A stretch of 64,000 nucleotides of DNA from Phytophthora sp. 'mugwort' (GCA_033558025.1 JAUCEF010000014.1:1178001-1242000), one strand, 5' to 3'. Numbered from the stretch's first letter, positions 22,942 through 35,220 are shown. Numbers and translations: made by a program. The notes: a model not told the origin generated them from the sequence alone.

Positions 22942-23950
22942 TTACTGCGATAACTCACAAAAGTTAATGAACACGTCCAGATCGATGTTGACGAAGTGGA
23001 GGCGAATCAGCAAAGTTGAACTGAAATCGTTGTCTTCCAGCACGGCGTAGTTGCACCCTGAACACAATGGACACAACACGTAACCACGCACGCGAGTGAC
23101 GCCTCTGCGACTTTGTTCCAAGCACTTGCAGAGACACTGATAGTGATAAACATGTTCACAATTGGTGCCTTCTGCACGAAGACTTCGGTGCCCAGGTGTT
23201 GGGCGACGGCATACCGTACACATGGGGGGGGGCTATGCTCACGGCGGCCAGGGACCACGACCATGCAGGTGGACACTTCGGCTGTTCGTACAGCCACCGC
23301 TCTATACAAGTCCGATCAAAACGAACATCACAGCGGGTATTGTTGGCTGGACAAGTCATTTTCTCCTCTGAAGGATGATCTCGTAGCACAGCACGCATTC
23401 TTGGTCCACTTCATTGGAATCATCAGCCAAGGCTTCGCTAACGTGAACGTTTGCATTGGCCGTCGTAAGGTGAATTTCACAAGTAGGTTCCTGACCTTCA
23501 ACTGTCAAAACATGAATTCCACCAGCCATAATTTGATCTTCCTCCTTTTCCGTCAAATCAATGACGTTCGCATCGGAAGTCCGATCAATCTTGGACTTAA
23601 AACCATCAGAGCTCCATCTGCAGCAGTATCGTGATCAGCTCTCTGCTTACTCTGTTGCTGCTCTTGACGTAGTTCGCGGGCTCGAGAGCGAATACGCCGG
23701 TGGCTTTCGACATCCGCTTCAACTCGCCTGCGTGCTACCATCTCTCGATGCCCTGCTCGCGCAAATCTTGCACATCGTTGAGTTCATTGATGGCGAGTCA
23801 GGCCTTGAGCACCACCACCAACTGGAACGCCGCATATCAAGCACGGTAGGCGTACACAGGACGACAGTTCCGTTGGTGCCGAAGGAGGCTATTGCTACGA
23901 CTGAATGGGTAACCGCACGTATCGCAGATAAATCGGCCTGCGTTCAGTGT
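22942..23950 (-). pseudogene. C2H2 plus RING zinc-finger protein, frameshifted
   Basis: Near 23950-23860 a frame reads FICDTCGYPFSRSNSLLRHQ then RNC, a zinc finger with C-x2-C and H spacing. A second finger-like block, CLICGVPVGGGAQGLTRHQ, follows in another frame. Next come a basic, glutamine-rich helix (SRARELRQEQQQSKQRADHD) and a RING-type core: ECVLCYEIILQRRK, then CDVRFDRTCIERWLYEQPKC, split over two frames near 23370. A further Cys/His-rich module reads CTVCRRPTPGHRSL, CEHVYHYQCLCKC and LCPLC at 23223-23050, entered after a 9-nt C run. A RING protein would act as ubiquitin ligase. That function is inferred from fold alone, and the gene is broken by at least four shifts. Confidence 0.55.
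23224..23232. repeat. G9 homopolymer at a frameshift
   Basis: Nine G on + (nine C in the coding sense of the RING-type reading) coincide with the change from the frame reading GRREHSPPP to the frame reading CTVCRRPTPGH. Confidence 0.8.
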
Positions 23951-25784
23951 CATCTGGATAGCTGTTAGTTTGGGTACTTAGGTTTGACTGGCTAAAATAT
24001 ACGTACGATTAGCGGTTGCTTGGGTTACTTGGTGGAGTTGCTTCGGTGAAGCTGTACCGGAGGGAAAATTTAGTGAGCTAAGCTTTTTCTGGTGACGACC
24101 GGTACCGGACGTCACTGGGGCAACAATCCCCTGATTTACTGACAAATCAGCTGCTTTAGCTCTAAACGCAAAGTCGACCTGTGATACATCAGTGTTAAAA
24201 TATAGTGTACGCCGCGTCAATTAGCTTCACCTAATCGCTAAGAAGTTGCTCCAACCTACAGAAGTCCTACTTCTCCATTCCACCGAAAATGGTCATTTAG
24301 GTCCGCTTTTTAATTGGTCAGTATATTATATAACTAGATTCCCACCAACGTTGTTGGAAAGGAGTTGTCCATAATGTGCAGCGCATCAAGAACTCGGCCC
24401 CGCACATATGAAGAGCGTCTAGAGCGTCTACCGGCACGGGTCTCCTAGAGTATCAGAATGCGAGTGTGATGAGCCCGAAGAGCCATGCTCTCACTATCGA
24501 TTCATTAACCAGAGTTGCCAGTGACGGATCGTCTCTATTTATTGTAAACCCTGGGTTTGTGCCCAATTCCTCTAACAATGCCTCACCATCAGGGTGGGGT
24601 CAATGCAGGGCCCCACTCTTTTAGTCTGATTTTAATTATCACAATCGCAACACGAGAATCGAATTCCGTGGTGCCAAGGACGTTAACGTGAAGTCGTTCG
24701 TCTTCGCGACGGGGTCAAGATTCAATACCCCCATCCCGTTAATAGTGCCCCACCTGCCTGTAATAGCGCCCAACGTAGTGCCCCATGGGGCAGTATCGCA
24801 GGTTTTACAGTACAATATCGGACGTTGTATATATCTGCCCAAATAATCACCATCCTTACGACCTTACCCCAGCCTAGCCCTGCGAGTAATGGCGAATCCT
24901 TCGGAGCACAGCCTTGCTAACCCTATATATACTTCTTATCCCAGATTGGGGGGCGTTTAGCCTAGAACGCTCATAGTAGAATCCAAGTCCCAAGCAAACC
25001 TAATCTGTAAATGTTTTTAGGGTCATTCGCACCCGGGACACCACGGCCGATCGCAGGTCCCAGGTCCTTTGTTTAGCGACTCGTCCTAACCCACATCTAG
25101 CTTTAAGATACGATATCAAGGCCAAGATCGGGAGTTGTTCGAAGATCAGCAACTAAGCGAGGGACGGCGAAAACTGAGCTCACAGTAATGGGGCTTCGCC
25201 CAAAACGTCTTAATGTTCATCCAGTTGCTGATTGGTTAATATAGAAAGAAACCTCCCTGCTAAAGGACCCTTCAAACGCCTCTAAAACAGCCCGTTTTTA
25301 GACAAAGTAACGCCTGTCGGAAAAGAGAAAAGGGGGGGGATCTCGCCATAACTTTACGGTCTAATATCGCTAATCATTGACTGAATTGCGAAAAATAACC
25401 TTATTCCACGGCTGCGAAGAGCGCACTTAGCGCCCGCTTGAGACGCTAAAAACACCAACAAACGAGTGTAAAACTACCCTCGTGTGCTCCAGATTCTGAG
25501 TTTTGTGAGGCGGGTTTCAGATTCACCCGAACTCGGTATGCATCAAGAGAAACAATTACGAGACCCAAAAGACCATACCGTATAATCGTAATCCTAAGCG
25601 TCACCAGGTTAGCACGGTGCAAATCCCCAGCACTGCCATATGGGCTCAAATCGCACTTTTAGCAAGTCGGAGACGGTGTTTTACATGCTGTAAGAAAGTT
25701 TGATAGCGGCATGGCGCGTTGCAGACCGCAAGGCGCGTGGCGGACCACGAACGCGCGTAGCGAGGAGACCAGATCAGAGGGCGC
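23951..25784. other. No recognisable gene; possible promoter-like or LTR-like segment
   Basis: No motif-bearing frame was found. Around 24738-24790 the motif AGYGCCCMA recurs three times (AGTGCCCCA, AGCGCCCAA, AGTGCCCCA). Two TATA-like stretches lie near 24826-24836 and 24923-24932. A G8 run is near 25332. This could be a solo LTR, but no matching second copy was seen. Confidence 0.3.
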
Positions 25785-26533
25785 GTGACGAGAAGACAAG
25801 CGTCCGTCGTCGGGCAGGATCTCGGGCAGGGTGGCAGTGCTGTCGTACGGCTGGGGAGATGCGACCTCACCACCCAAGACGCGGGCTGCATTAGGCTTCC
25901 CCGCAAGGTCGACGACCAGTACTTCCGCTGGTACTTCAAGTGGCTCAGGGAGACCAACACGGACTAGCTCGTGGTATAGCTCACGGGAGGTGCGCCATCA
26001 GCCCCACGCCGATCAAGCCAGGGGTGTAGTGCCGGCTAGGGGTGCAGTGCCGGCGGGTCGCTCATGCCGGGCGTTAGGCTCGTGCCGTACCCGCTGCATA
26101 ACCAAATCCACGACAATAAGAAGAATTTTGAGTGGTGTCTGGAGCAGCTGCGCCTGGTTCTCAAGCAGCAGTCGGCGCCGATCAACACAACCACTATCAT
26201 CATCATGTCGGTGCTGGTCGAGGAGAGTTACGTGGCGCCGCCCAACAGAGTCGGAGAACAACATCTCGTGATGGCCGACGAGGTGTAGACGGTTCTTAGC
26301 CGCATGATGCCTTCTTCGCCATAGACAGCTACTTCGACGTGCATCTGGACATCCTTACATTTGTTAAGGGCATCCTCAATGCTGAGGGCGTTGGGCAAGT
26401 ATTGTGCGTTCTACTCAAAGTTTCCGTGCGCGATTCATCGAATAATCACGCAGCAAATCGGCCAAGGTCGTCAAATTACTTGCGTCCACTATGCCACGTC
26501 ATTAAGTACGAAACATTCATAGCGAGCGGATAG
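25785..26533 (+). pseudogene. Unrecognised coding remnant
   Basis: Successive frames give coherent segments: DDQYFRWYFKWLRETNTD near 25910-25965, then NFEWCLEQLRLVLKQQSAP and SVLVEESYVAPPNRVGEQ (26064-26288), then in another frame FFAIDSYFDVHLDILTFVKG near 26310-26370. The sense is carried across at least two shifts. Codon GC is higher than in the flanks, especially 25700-26060. No family is recognised; a decayed mobile-element protein is likely from context. Confidence 0.3.
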
Positions 26534-26956
26534 ACTGGGCTGACAAGATGACTGAGTAATTGTATTTTGGCGAATCGCTCAATCGGTCAATTTTGGTAAC
26601 TTTAATTGGGAACCACAATATTCGATTCAGCGCAATTTGTGAAGGCTAGATATATTCCATTAAATATCTTATAAAGTCTGGCTAAACTTCCTCTTCGGTA
26701 ATGATCAATTTCTTCTTTTACCAACGTAAAAGTCAAATAATAGCAGCGACTCATCTTGCAGTAATGCAGCCGTCTGGTACAAAATGCACACCTCTTATTG
26801 GTTGCGTCCAAGCTGACCCTTAGAACCAAATGACCCTTAGGACTACGATTATACGGTAGTCCAGTGGAACAGAGAAGTACATAAGTTTGGGCTGAATCCA
26901 TCCGTCAAATGATTTATTTGCCAATATACAAATTGATCGGGAATCAGATCACCTCA
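26534..26956. other. No secure gene
   Basis: One minus-strand frame (26901-26602) is Cys-rich (CAFCTRRLHYCKMSRC), reminiscent of a small zinc module, but the evidence is too weak for a call. Confidence 0.3.
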
Positions 26957-28643
26957 CTATCCATGTACATTCCTTTTTATTGTCTTACCGATTGCATAAT
27001 TGGTAACGCATGGGTCCCGACGGTGGTCGCTGTACTCAAGGAATAGAAGATGTTCCGTGGTTAACGGATACATGCCACGGCGGCGCTCAGTGAGGACAAG
27101 ACCAGCTCGGGAGATCAAGCGCTCCACCTCGTTCGAGGTCGTCGGATCCAGCACAAGTTGATGTAGTCGCAGCTCGTCAGCTTCTTGCTTCTGGAGAAGG
27201 TATTCAACAAAGGATACTTTTACGTCTTCCTGCATCCGTCGACTTGTCACATCAAACGTTCAATTCGTCTTCCTTACATATTGTGAGCTAGTTTCCTTCC
27301 GATTGACCATTGTAACTATGCCGCTCTCAAAATGGGGTGACGTCAGCACGATGGTGGTGGTTTCTCCTGCCGGAAGGCGAGCTCTCAGGAGGCGCTTCGC
27401 CGGAGAAAACAGCTTAACGACACCGTCAAAAAACGTTCTGACTTCAGCTAAAGAAAGCGCGTTCTATGTTTTTGGCGTTTGCTCGCGTCTTGCTGGCCAC
27501 AGTGCTGTGAGGCTCATGCTCGTCAGTGTCGCACTGAAGTCGCTTGCTGGCGTTTCAAGCTTTCGGAGGTCCACTATAACCTCGGCCAGCGTCGGCGTTG
27601 CTCCCGTCTTTGGGAAAACCGCAACGACACTTACGCCTTGAACGTTTACAAACGGTTTGATCTCGAAAAAGCGCTGCACCATAGCAAACGTGCTACTCCA
27701 ACGCGTAGTGTTACGGCGCACAGGCATTCGGCGTTCACGACCCGAGGCGTGCTCGGGTTTTAACGGAGTCAAGAACACCTATCAGATCTTGAACCTTCTC
27801 GAGAAGGTCCTCGTGTGGCTGTAGGATTCTGGCCACTGCGAGTGCAGTCGATGGCTCGCGCAGGAAACCATATTCACCCAAGAGTCCCTAGAAAACTTGC
27901 CGCTGACTGAAGCATGGCCGCACACGATAAAACAAAGCCCCTCGGCGTTGAGGTTATGGCGCTGAGCACAAAGTTGAAGTGCTAGCCAAATGCTCGCGCA
28001 TCCATCGTGGACTGGTCCGCGAGGGGGAGAACAGGTACTGGGAGCCTTGTTGCCTTGGACGGAGTCACCGCTATCACGCCGACGTAGTTTGTACCCGACT
28101 CTGTCCTTGTATTGAAAAGGAGTCCGAAAGGTTGCAAGATGTCCTGAATTCTCTCGCATTCCTTCTTCTCCAAAGGTGAATCTAACCTTTAAGCCTCTTG
28201 GCACCCACAGTTTATAGAGCCGGGTCCGCGAATCCTCACAGAAAGTGAGCTCATGGCGATCGATAACGATCCAATCTAGCTAACGATGTGCATTCAACAC
28301 AGCTGCGTTCACCGCGATGACGACATACTGGTCAATGGTCATCCCTTAAATCTTGAAGAATGCGCGGTAGTCGCGTAAAAACGTTTTGCGGTGCGTTCCT
28401 TTGGTGTGCACGACGTGCTTTGTATGCTCACCAGTGTCGTTACCCTTTTGAGGTCCCGCCGCAGATTCTACAGTGCAGTATCCCTGTCTTCCTTACGTAG
28501 AGTACTCTTACCAGCTCTGTCGCCTCGGGTATCCCGTCCATTGGAGCCGAGTGGTCTTCTGTCGGTAGATTAAGGAGAAAACGGAATAACACGTGCGCTG
28601 CATGGAGAACCAACCATACATTTCCCGGAAAAGGTGGCTCCAA
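26957..28643 (-). pseudogene. Second hAT transposase with BED finger, decayed
   Basis: The start region (28643-28375) carries a BED finger, CRICGGTSKG then GEHTKHVVH after a one-base insertion. Further on FRDYRAFFKI-like text (LRDYRAFFKI) and SASHR-type text (VSCASHRLHS) follow, then PHEDLLEKVQDLIGVLDSVK and NTTRWSSTFAMVQRFFE, the conserved TRWSS block. The position where hAT transposases have the second catalytic aspartate (usually V-G-D-N) reads V-C-G-H, so that aspartate is lost. The C-terminal dimerisation block, SNEVERLISRAGLVLTERRR then GMYPLTTEHLLFL, is well preserved at 27140-27030. Together these show a full-length but dead copy. Its relation to the hAT at 10846-12559 is same superfamily, different lineage. 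Confidence 0.75.
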
Positions 28644-30797
28644 TGTATATATATATATATTATTTCAATAATTTTATTTAAAATTATTCGTCGTGCCGAT
28701 TATTTGTTCCCAATTCTGCCGTATTCATATGTTGTATTTGACAACTTAACATCTAGAGTGCGGGTAAGCTCTCGAAAGGGGAGAGGGGGGGGGGAATCGG
28801 GAGCTCGAAAGCACCTCAGTGCCTGTACAAACCTGTGATGCCGAATGCACCTCAGTGCCAAAACAACCGGTGATGAAGGAACCATCAGAACCTGTGGTGA
28901 AATTCGTAAGAGGACACAGCTGACAAACTACGGCACGGTGAAAACTAGTAATGTAGTTATTGCACAAAATGCTAAGGAAGAAGGGTGCGGAGGAGATAAT
29001 GAACGCATGCAAGTCGATACACCAGCGGAGAACGGCACCGTTGAGATAACCGAGGCACCTCTCAGTGACAACGTAAAACGATTGGGAGAGGAAAGTTATC
29101 AATCGCTTTACAAATCACAAACAGGGGTAGATCGCAAAAGGAGAGCAGAAGAGAAGCGCGGGACGCACCGGAACGTCACAATGCGGCGGGTACGCATCCT
29201 CATGACATGAGTTTCGGATTTTCACTCAGAAGGGGACGGATTAAGTTAGGGCTACGGCGGACAAGCAGAGAGACCACTGGTTCAGCGCTCAGGGAGACGG
29301 ACTCGCAAGACCGCACAGATGTTTACTACCCAAGACAGCCATGTTTTACTCAAAGATTGTACGCTGGGCATAGGAAGTTCCTATTAGGAACGGAACCCAA
29401 AACCGCCTCTTTTTGGCTGTCCGGGTCGGGTTTAGAGATCCGTGGGTGGGGTGGCAACCATACCGGTTTTATGAAATAGTACAAATTGTTCAAAGAAGCC
29501 CAAAGCGGTACCGCAGTGGGCAATGGACATCAGGTTCATGAATTATTTAGGTTAAGTAAGCATACTCCCAACTTGACATTTGGGGGCACATCCGATGTTC
29601 AATATATCCAACCATCGCAAGTGTATCGCCTATCTTAGCTAATTAAGACAGTATACACGAGAGTCCAAAACAAATTCCAAATTATTTTGGGAGTTCATGA
29701 CATTCTTAAATAATTTCAGAGATAAAACACAAGTTTAATTCATGTATCACATTACACATATTTGTCCTCTAAATTCACAACACAACTTTTGTATGTATCA
29801 TTGGTGTCTGCTTCATCTGCAGCTTGGAAAGATGAAGCGAGCGGCTAGAGGACCTGACATACCGCAAGGGACGGCGGGACAGGAGGGAGCAGCGGTGAAG
29901 TGCTTCAATGAATTATTTGCCCTGGAAACATGAATAAGGACGCTATTGTTAGAATTGCTAAGTAGCTGTCTAATCCTGGTGCTCAGCCTAGTCAAAAGCC
30001 TTCACTCGTTACTAGTTTTTTTTCCATCTTCTAAGTCAAGTGTTCGAGGAGGCTTTCCCCATAAGGCCATCGCAGTGGGTTATATATTCCAAGTTGCGAA
30101 CCTTCTGCGCGAGCGGTATCCCAGTACCTGTCAGACAGAAAGCGAGTCTCGAAAATGTGCGACAAGATGGCCTTAACCATCGGTGAGCGGAATTTGCTAA
30201 TCGATGTGCAGACAGGAGAAGCTTTAGGGCCTGCGACTTGCATGTTTGGTGCAGGAACCCGCAAGTAAAGGGGTTGGTTCACAAGTTACAAGAGCTTGCA
30301 TGACGCTGCTGTATTAACTCCAATGTGGCACATGTTGGTCGAGCTATCGACACTTATTTTTCTAGGAAGAACCAGTTCTCTATTGCGGTATTGGGTGAGT
30401 TTTTTCTGCGCGTTGCATGGATTAATACTTCAGCAGTTCATGGTGTTTCGATTTACTAGGCGGCCCCCCACTGGAAGTGTATGATGCATGGCCTAGGCAT
30501 TCTGTTCATTGGTGCTTCGGAGCCTTCCAGATCCTATGCCGCACGCGACTTTGTCTGATTTGTCGGGAGTAATACCTTCAACCAAGACGAAACAATTCTG
30601 TCCTGGGGGAACCTAGAGGAGAAAGCTGAAGCAAGGGCTAAGCCACCAGCAGAGCGCGTGAGAGACGCCGACTGTACACAAGTATATTAACAAGTTTTCA
30701 CTTCGATCTTCGAGCAGTTGGCCGTTGCTTCCACGCCTCTGGCTCCAGCGCTGCAGCAGGATTAGTAGCCGCTCCTTGCTTCGCGGATCGGCGGCAT
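28644..30797. other. No secure gene; microsatellite and unassigned frames
   Basis: A (TA)n run lies at about 28643-28659 and a G9 run near 28787-28795. On + the frames 28845-29210 (polar, TVEITEAPLSDNVKRL) and 29207-29479 abut and may be one remnant. About 29480-29640 reads FKEAQSGTAVGNGHQVHELF and SKHTPNLTFGGTSDVQYI, again coherent, ending at TAG. I do not recognise the family. Confidence 0.3.
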
Positions 30798-32592
30798 ATG
30801 CGAACGCTCGCAGTGGATCTCGACACGCGGCTGCTAGACTCGCTGACGAAGGCGTTTCGTACGTATTCACCACAACGCGCGAGGGCCAAAGCGTTGGCAA
30901 AATCTACAAGTCCACACGTGCCTTACGATACGCCCACCGTCGCAACGAGGAAGGATCCCTGGTATGGTGTCCCCCCAGCTCCTACTTCTGCGGGCCAGCT
31001 CTACATGGACTTCAACGGGTTCACAGACACCACCCTCAACTTTGACGCCATGGTATTGTATGCTGCGATCGCATCGCTATTTATCCATCTCGATGAAGTC
31101 GCTGCCTGAGTCCATCAGGAGCAGGCACGGCGTGGCATCACGTCACACTTAACCTTACTGCTTCCACGAGTCGCTCGCCACGACCAACGTTGGACTCAGG
31201 GATGTCGCTCGACTCTTGCATTCCTCGAACCGCCAGCTAAGCACGTCATGGGATACGAAGAACTCGGCGCAGATCGGGGACAGGAGCGTCGGCGATATCG
31301 CTGTGCTTGATGCAGCCAATACGAAGACGTTGTCTTCGATCGCAAGATGCAGCTCACACTGCACAAGCTCGTCGCCATACAGGAGTCTAAGTCAGCTAAC
31401 AACGCTATCCCTTCGGCGTGTGGCTGCGCGGTAACCCCTCCTGCATCCCGCTTAGCCAGCGACGTCGTCGTTGAACTTTCTGGTTGCTCCTACAATTCGT
31501 ACACGCTGAGAAATGGCATACAGCAACGAAAACGAAACCGCAGTGCATCCGCGCTTATCTGAAGACAAACGTCAGCATCATGTCCATCGCAGCTGAGAGG
31601 GATATCGACGGATCTACATCGCCTCTTGATCACGATGGTGTCGCGTATCGACCGTGGAAGCAAGCTGTGTGAACGCTAGCGGAGGGCTTGGACATGAAAA
31701 CGAACGCGGCGCTGGGCAACATCGACAGAAAGGGCCAATCGAGAACGGCATGTTCGCCGCGGAAGCGCTGGAAAAAGTTGCAGATCATCGCCATTGGTAT
31801 TGCGCAAACTGCACGGCCGCCTTGACTCGCAAGGGAACGGTACGACCATTGATCGCTGCGCACCAGACTGACACCATTGATAGCAGGTACTAATGCACCC
31901 GCCATCGATATCATACAGGAAAAGAACACAAACAGCAACACACGGGTGGGTACAAGCATCCAAGCACGCGTAGCACTAGCACAAAGACCAACCAACTTAC
32001 CGTTAGCAGCTGCAGCGTCAGCTAGCCGCAAGCACCATCACGAACACGCCTGTCAGAGACTAAAACCGGTAGCATCCCACCAGCCCTGCCGGGTTTGAGA
32101 GCCACATTCCGTCACCCGTTAGCAAGAGTGCAGCGCATGTTGTCTGCAGCGGTACGGAGGTTCGTTCGCCCTGACGTCGAACAGGCGACGCACTGTCATC
32201 CCGTGGTGGGAGGGATCGATTGTGAGAAGCCGCCGAAGCCGTCCCAATTAAAAACTCGAGGTTTTTTAAAGACCTATGGCTTAAGTCAGACCATTCTTTG
32301 TTCAAGTATTTTGGAATCCCTCTTGTATTTTGCTCTCTTCGTTAGATGCGGCTTTTTAAGGACTCGTCGATCAATGGATGGCAAACTTACGTTTTTTTTA
32401 TATCTACACCTCCCCCATGGTCTACAAGAATATATTTCTCGCATATGCACTGATCTTCCAGGGAGGCGACTTCAACCGCACATTAGATGCTGGGGGACAG
32501 AAATTACGATACTACATTCAGTCACAACGATTACCGGCCTGACGACAACTTCTACAATACTGGGGACTACTTGGCCCCGTACCAATAGCTAG
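30798..32592 (+). pseudogene. Unrecognised remnant with endonuclease-like motif (possible LINE)
   Basis: 30798-31109 opens with MRTLAVDLDTRLLDSLTKAF and a basic, proline-rich stretch. Near 31200-31430 the sense continues in another frame (AFLEPPAKHVMGYEELGADR, DVVFDRKMQLTLHKL). Near 32440-32500 one frame reads IFQGGDFNRTLDAGG. G-D-F-N-x-x-L is the catalytic phrase of exonuclease/endonuclease/phosphatase domains such as those of LINEs. No reverse transcriptase follows. The LINE assignment is tentative and rests on that one phrase. Confidence 0.3.
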
Positions 32593-34349
32593 AAGGTCAC
32601 CAACGACCTGCGCCAACACGACATGAATACCACACGTACCTTTACACAATGGACCTGTTGGACCTGTTACTACGTACTATTAGACAGGTGCTTCATGTTC
32701 GCGGCTGAACTGCCATTGGTGATAGCATGGAACACGGTCCAAAACTGAGATCCCAGTTGGAGCTGCTGTCGACATGTCTCCGACCAACGTCGCTACTGAC
32801 GTCATTAAATACAGTTCACAGTTACCTGCGTTTGCTGCCACTGCTACACCTATTCCAGCTGTCCTTGCCCCACAACGCCATCTCGACGAAATCCCCCCGC
32901 GACAACACCATGTTCAATAGTGTCTCTTGTGATGCTGGAGTAACGGTTTCTTTGTCGCTGCACTTGTTTCGCCGCGGAGTAGCTCAACACGCGAACGGCT
33001 ACGACGGGTTCATACATCGCTGGGTTTTCGACCGCGGTTCCTGGAGCATGAGCATAACGAACAGACGGACAACTACATCTTCAAACACAAACAGGTAAGA
33101 ACGACGGTTACTAAGGCATCCAGTGACTACGAGCGGAAGGTCACGGCGATAGACTTAAAACCCGTCGACGCTGAGACACAAGAAAATAGTTTTGACGTTA
33201 GCGACCTGATTCAACATGGAAAACTACGGTTACAATATTCAGCCAGCAATTGTCGATGTCCTCACGACTTGCCTTATCTTGCACTACCCATGGAGAAAAA
33301 GCTTCAAGTCGATGCTCTGGTCGCCAGACACTTGGAGGTGGTTGTTGCGGACACTGGAGCGACGATTGATGAGCTACTAGCATGTTAATCGCACCTTGGA
33401 AATGCATATGATAACCCAGGCGAAGGAGAAGTCGCCGCATCGCATAGGGAATCACGCAACATGAGCAAGACTATTGACCATCAACGCAGTGTAATTGACC
33501 AGGTAGTGATTTTCATCAAACGTCAAGACGAACGCATGTATAGTCTAGAAGATAATCTGGATGGGGATACAGCAAAAGACAAGCAGAAGAAACGTTATTC
33601 AAGCTCTAGACAAGGCCAAGGGAAGAAAGCCGTCAGTGACTCACCTTCTCCCTACGTGGTTTGAGTGGTACGAACATGAATTATTCTGGATTTCTGTCGC
33701 GCAGAAGAAGCAGCGCTCAAACGCCAAGCAACCGGTCCGCTTCATGAAACTCTTCTAGCCCGACATCTTCTTGCTTGTCACAAACGGGGGCGACTAGCGC
33801 ATCAATTCATCAGGCTTGGAAGAGGCGAAATTGGAGTGCTGGCCGTCCTCATCAGCCACGACATTAGGTCATGAGCCTTAATTGCCATCCGGATGCAACC
33901 TTATGCCCTGTAGGTGGATGGAACTTTCAAGGCTTACATCAATCATCACCTAAAGCTGCGTCGGGCGCCATAATCCCAGATCCGGATCGCACAGATTTAC
34001 TAGACTTTGTACACAAAATGCTCCAAAGCCGGGGAATTCTAAACTGGAAGGCTTTCTTCTTCACCCTCGTATTGGACTGGATGTGAAAAGCCCGACAATG
34101 TCAGCAACGCCCAAAACCCTTGTCAAGAATAACCGTAAACCTTAATAAGACTGACTTTTTGTCGATAATACCTGAAAACGTACCCGTTAAATCTTTTCGA
34201 AAATAACAAAAACCGTTGAGTAGTGTCCGAAAACAAAACGTCGTTTAAAGCCGGAAGCGCTAGGGGGGGCTTTCCAAAATGACAATATGAAACAGCATAG
34301 CAGACATGACACAGCAAACGATCGCTGAGAAATCGAGATCATCGTAACG
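32593..34349 (+). pseudogene. Unrecognised coding remnants
   Basis: Coherent segments on + include SPTNVATDVIKYSSQLPAFA near 32775-32835, VTAIDLKPVDAETQENSFDV near 33136-33195, EKKLQVDALVARHLEVVVAD near 33293-33352 and ALDKAKGRKPSVTHLLPTWF near 33600-33660. The last is followed by WISVAQKKQRSNAKQPVRFM. They lie in different frames with stops between. I do not recognise the protein. The repeated appearance of such fragments beside transposon relics suggests mobile DNA. Confidence 0.3.
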
Positions 34350-34833
34350 GTGAAGGAGCTAAGAAGGACCATCGACGACGCCCCGCAAGAAAAGAATACC
34401 CCGCGCACGATGCTGCTCGTTGTTTTCGCCGCGGAAGAGGATCTGTTTTTCGCGCCGGCGGACCATCTTCAAACGATTGGCTCGTCCTGGCGTTCAAGAA
34501 AACGCCAGGACGAGCCGAGCCAATTGAGGAGTTCGAGCCGGAACTGGTTGGTCTCGTCAAGAAGGAGGTTACCGAGGATTTGAAGATGATGCGTAGTGCC
34601 ATTATTTGGGGTGCATCAAGGAGATCCCAGGGTTGGCGTGTGAAAGAAAGTGGAGCTCAGAGCTCGTTGACTACCCGTTCGTCAAGCGCAGTCACCTTGC
34701 TGAATGTGTTGTGCGGTACAAAACGAGCACCCTCTACGCGATTTGTCGCATACATTGCGCGCTTGTTGCCATATATCTCAATCGCCTTTTTCTTGATGTA
34801 ACCTCCAAGAATTGTCACGATCTCCTGGACTAA
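34350..34833 (+). pseudogene. Unrecognised coding remnant containing a hairpin
   Basis: One frame reads SNDWLVLAFKKTPGRAEPIE then EFEPELVGLVKKEVTEDLKM. After a shift near 34606 the sense goes on as GCIKEIPGLACERKWSSELV and ECVVRYKTSTLYAICRIHCA. No family known. A perfect 16-bp inverted repeat sits inside the first part. Confidence 0.3.
34479..34516. repeat. Perfect 16-bp inverted repeat with 6-nt spacer
   Basis: GGCTCGTCCTGGCGTT (34479-34494) and its exact reverse complement (34501-34516) are separated by CAAGAA. The stem would be GC-rich and very stable. It lies within an open coding-like frame, so it may be chance coding sequence, a fold in a transcript or the scar of a small foldback. Confidence 0.9.
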
Positions 34834-35220
34834 TGGTACTTCGTCGGGTCTACGTTCAGCATATTTGAGTTTACACCTTCAATGGCAAGCACTGGTTTTA
34901 TTATCAGCACAAAATACCAGTGGACGTTCATGCACACTGGACGCTTGTGATCTATTGAAGATATGCGGGTATTCAATTTCTATGTTTTTTCAATTGATCG
35001 AAGAAAGCGGAATTGTCCACTAACAGGAAAATTTGAGATTTGGCTGCACTGACATAGTACCGCATTTCGCATGTAACAGCCACACCACATGTACATAGGG
35101 GAAGGGATATCGCTAAAAGTTGATGTATCGAGAATTGGCGTATCGGTAACAAATTATGTTTTATTTAGAAACCGGTACTGTACATGTACCTAAAAGTGAT
35201 AATTCGACGTAGCATTTATT
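34834..35220. other. No gene; carries one arm of a distant inverted repeat
   Basis: Contains GTACCGCATTTCGCATG (35057-35073), whose exact reverse complement is at 39420-39436. Confidence 0.6.
35057..35073 (+). repeat. 17-bp repeat, inverted partner at 39420-39436
   Basis: Exact inverted match over 17 bases 4.3 kb apart, bracketing the pogo-type gene and the miniature elements. It may be a dispersed repeat family or the ends of a composite unit. Confidence 0.7.

Noticed and set aside
23561..23968. 135-codon plus-strand ORF
   Set aside because: The minus strand of the same stretch reads zinc-finger modules, so this is most likely their shadow.
31630..31959. Candidate secreted effector on the minus strand (hydrophobic start after an internal Met)
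   Set aside because: No RxLR or LFLAK motif, and the plus strand of the same region seems part of a larger decayed reading.
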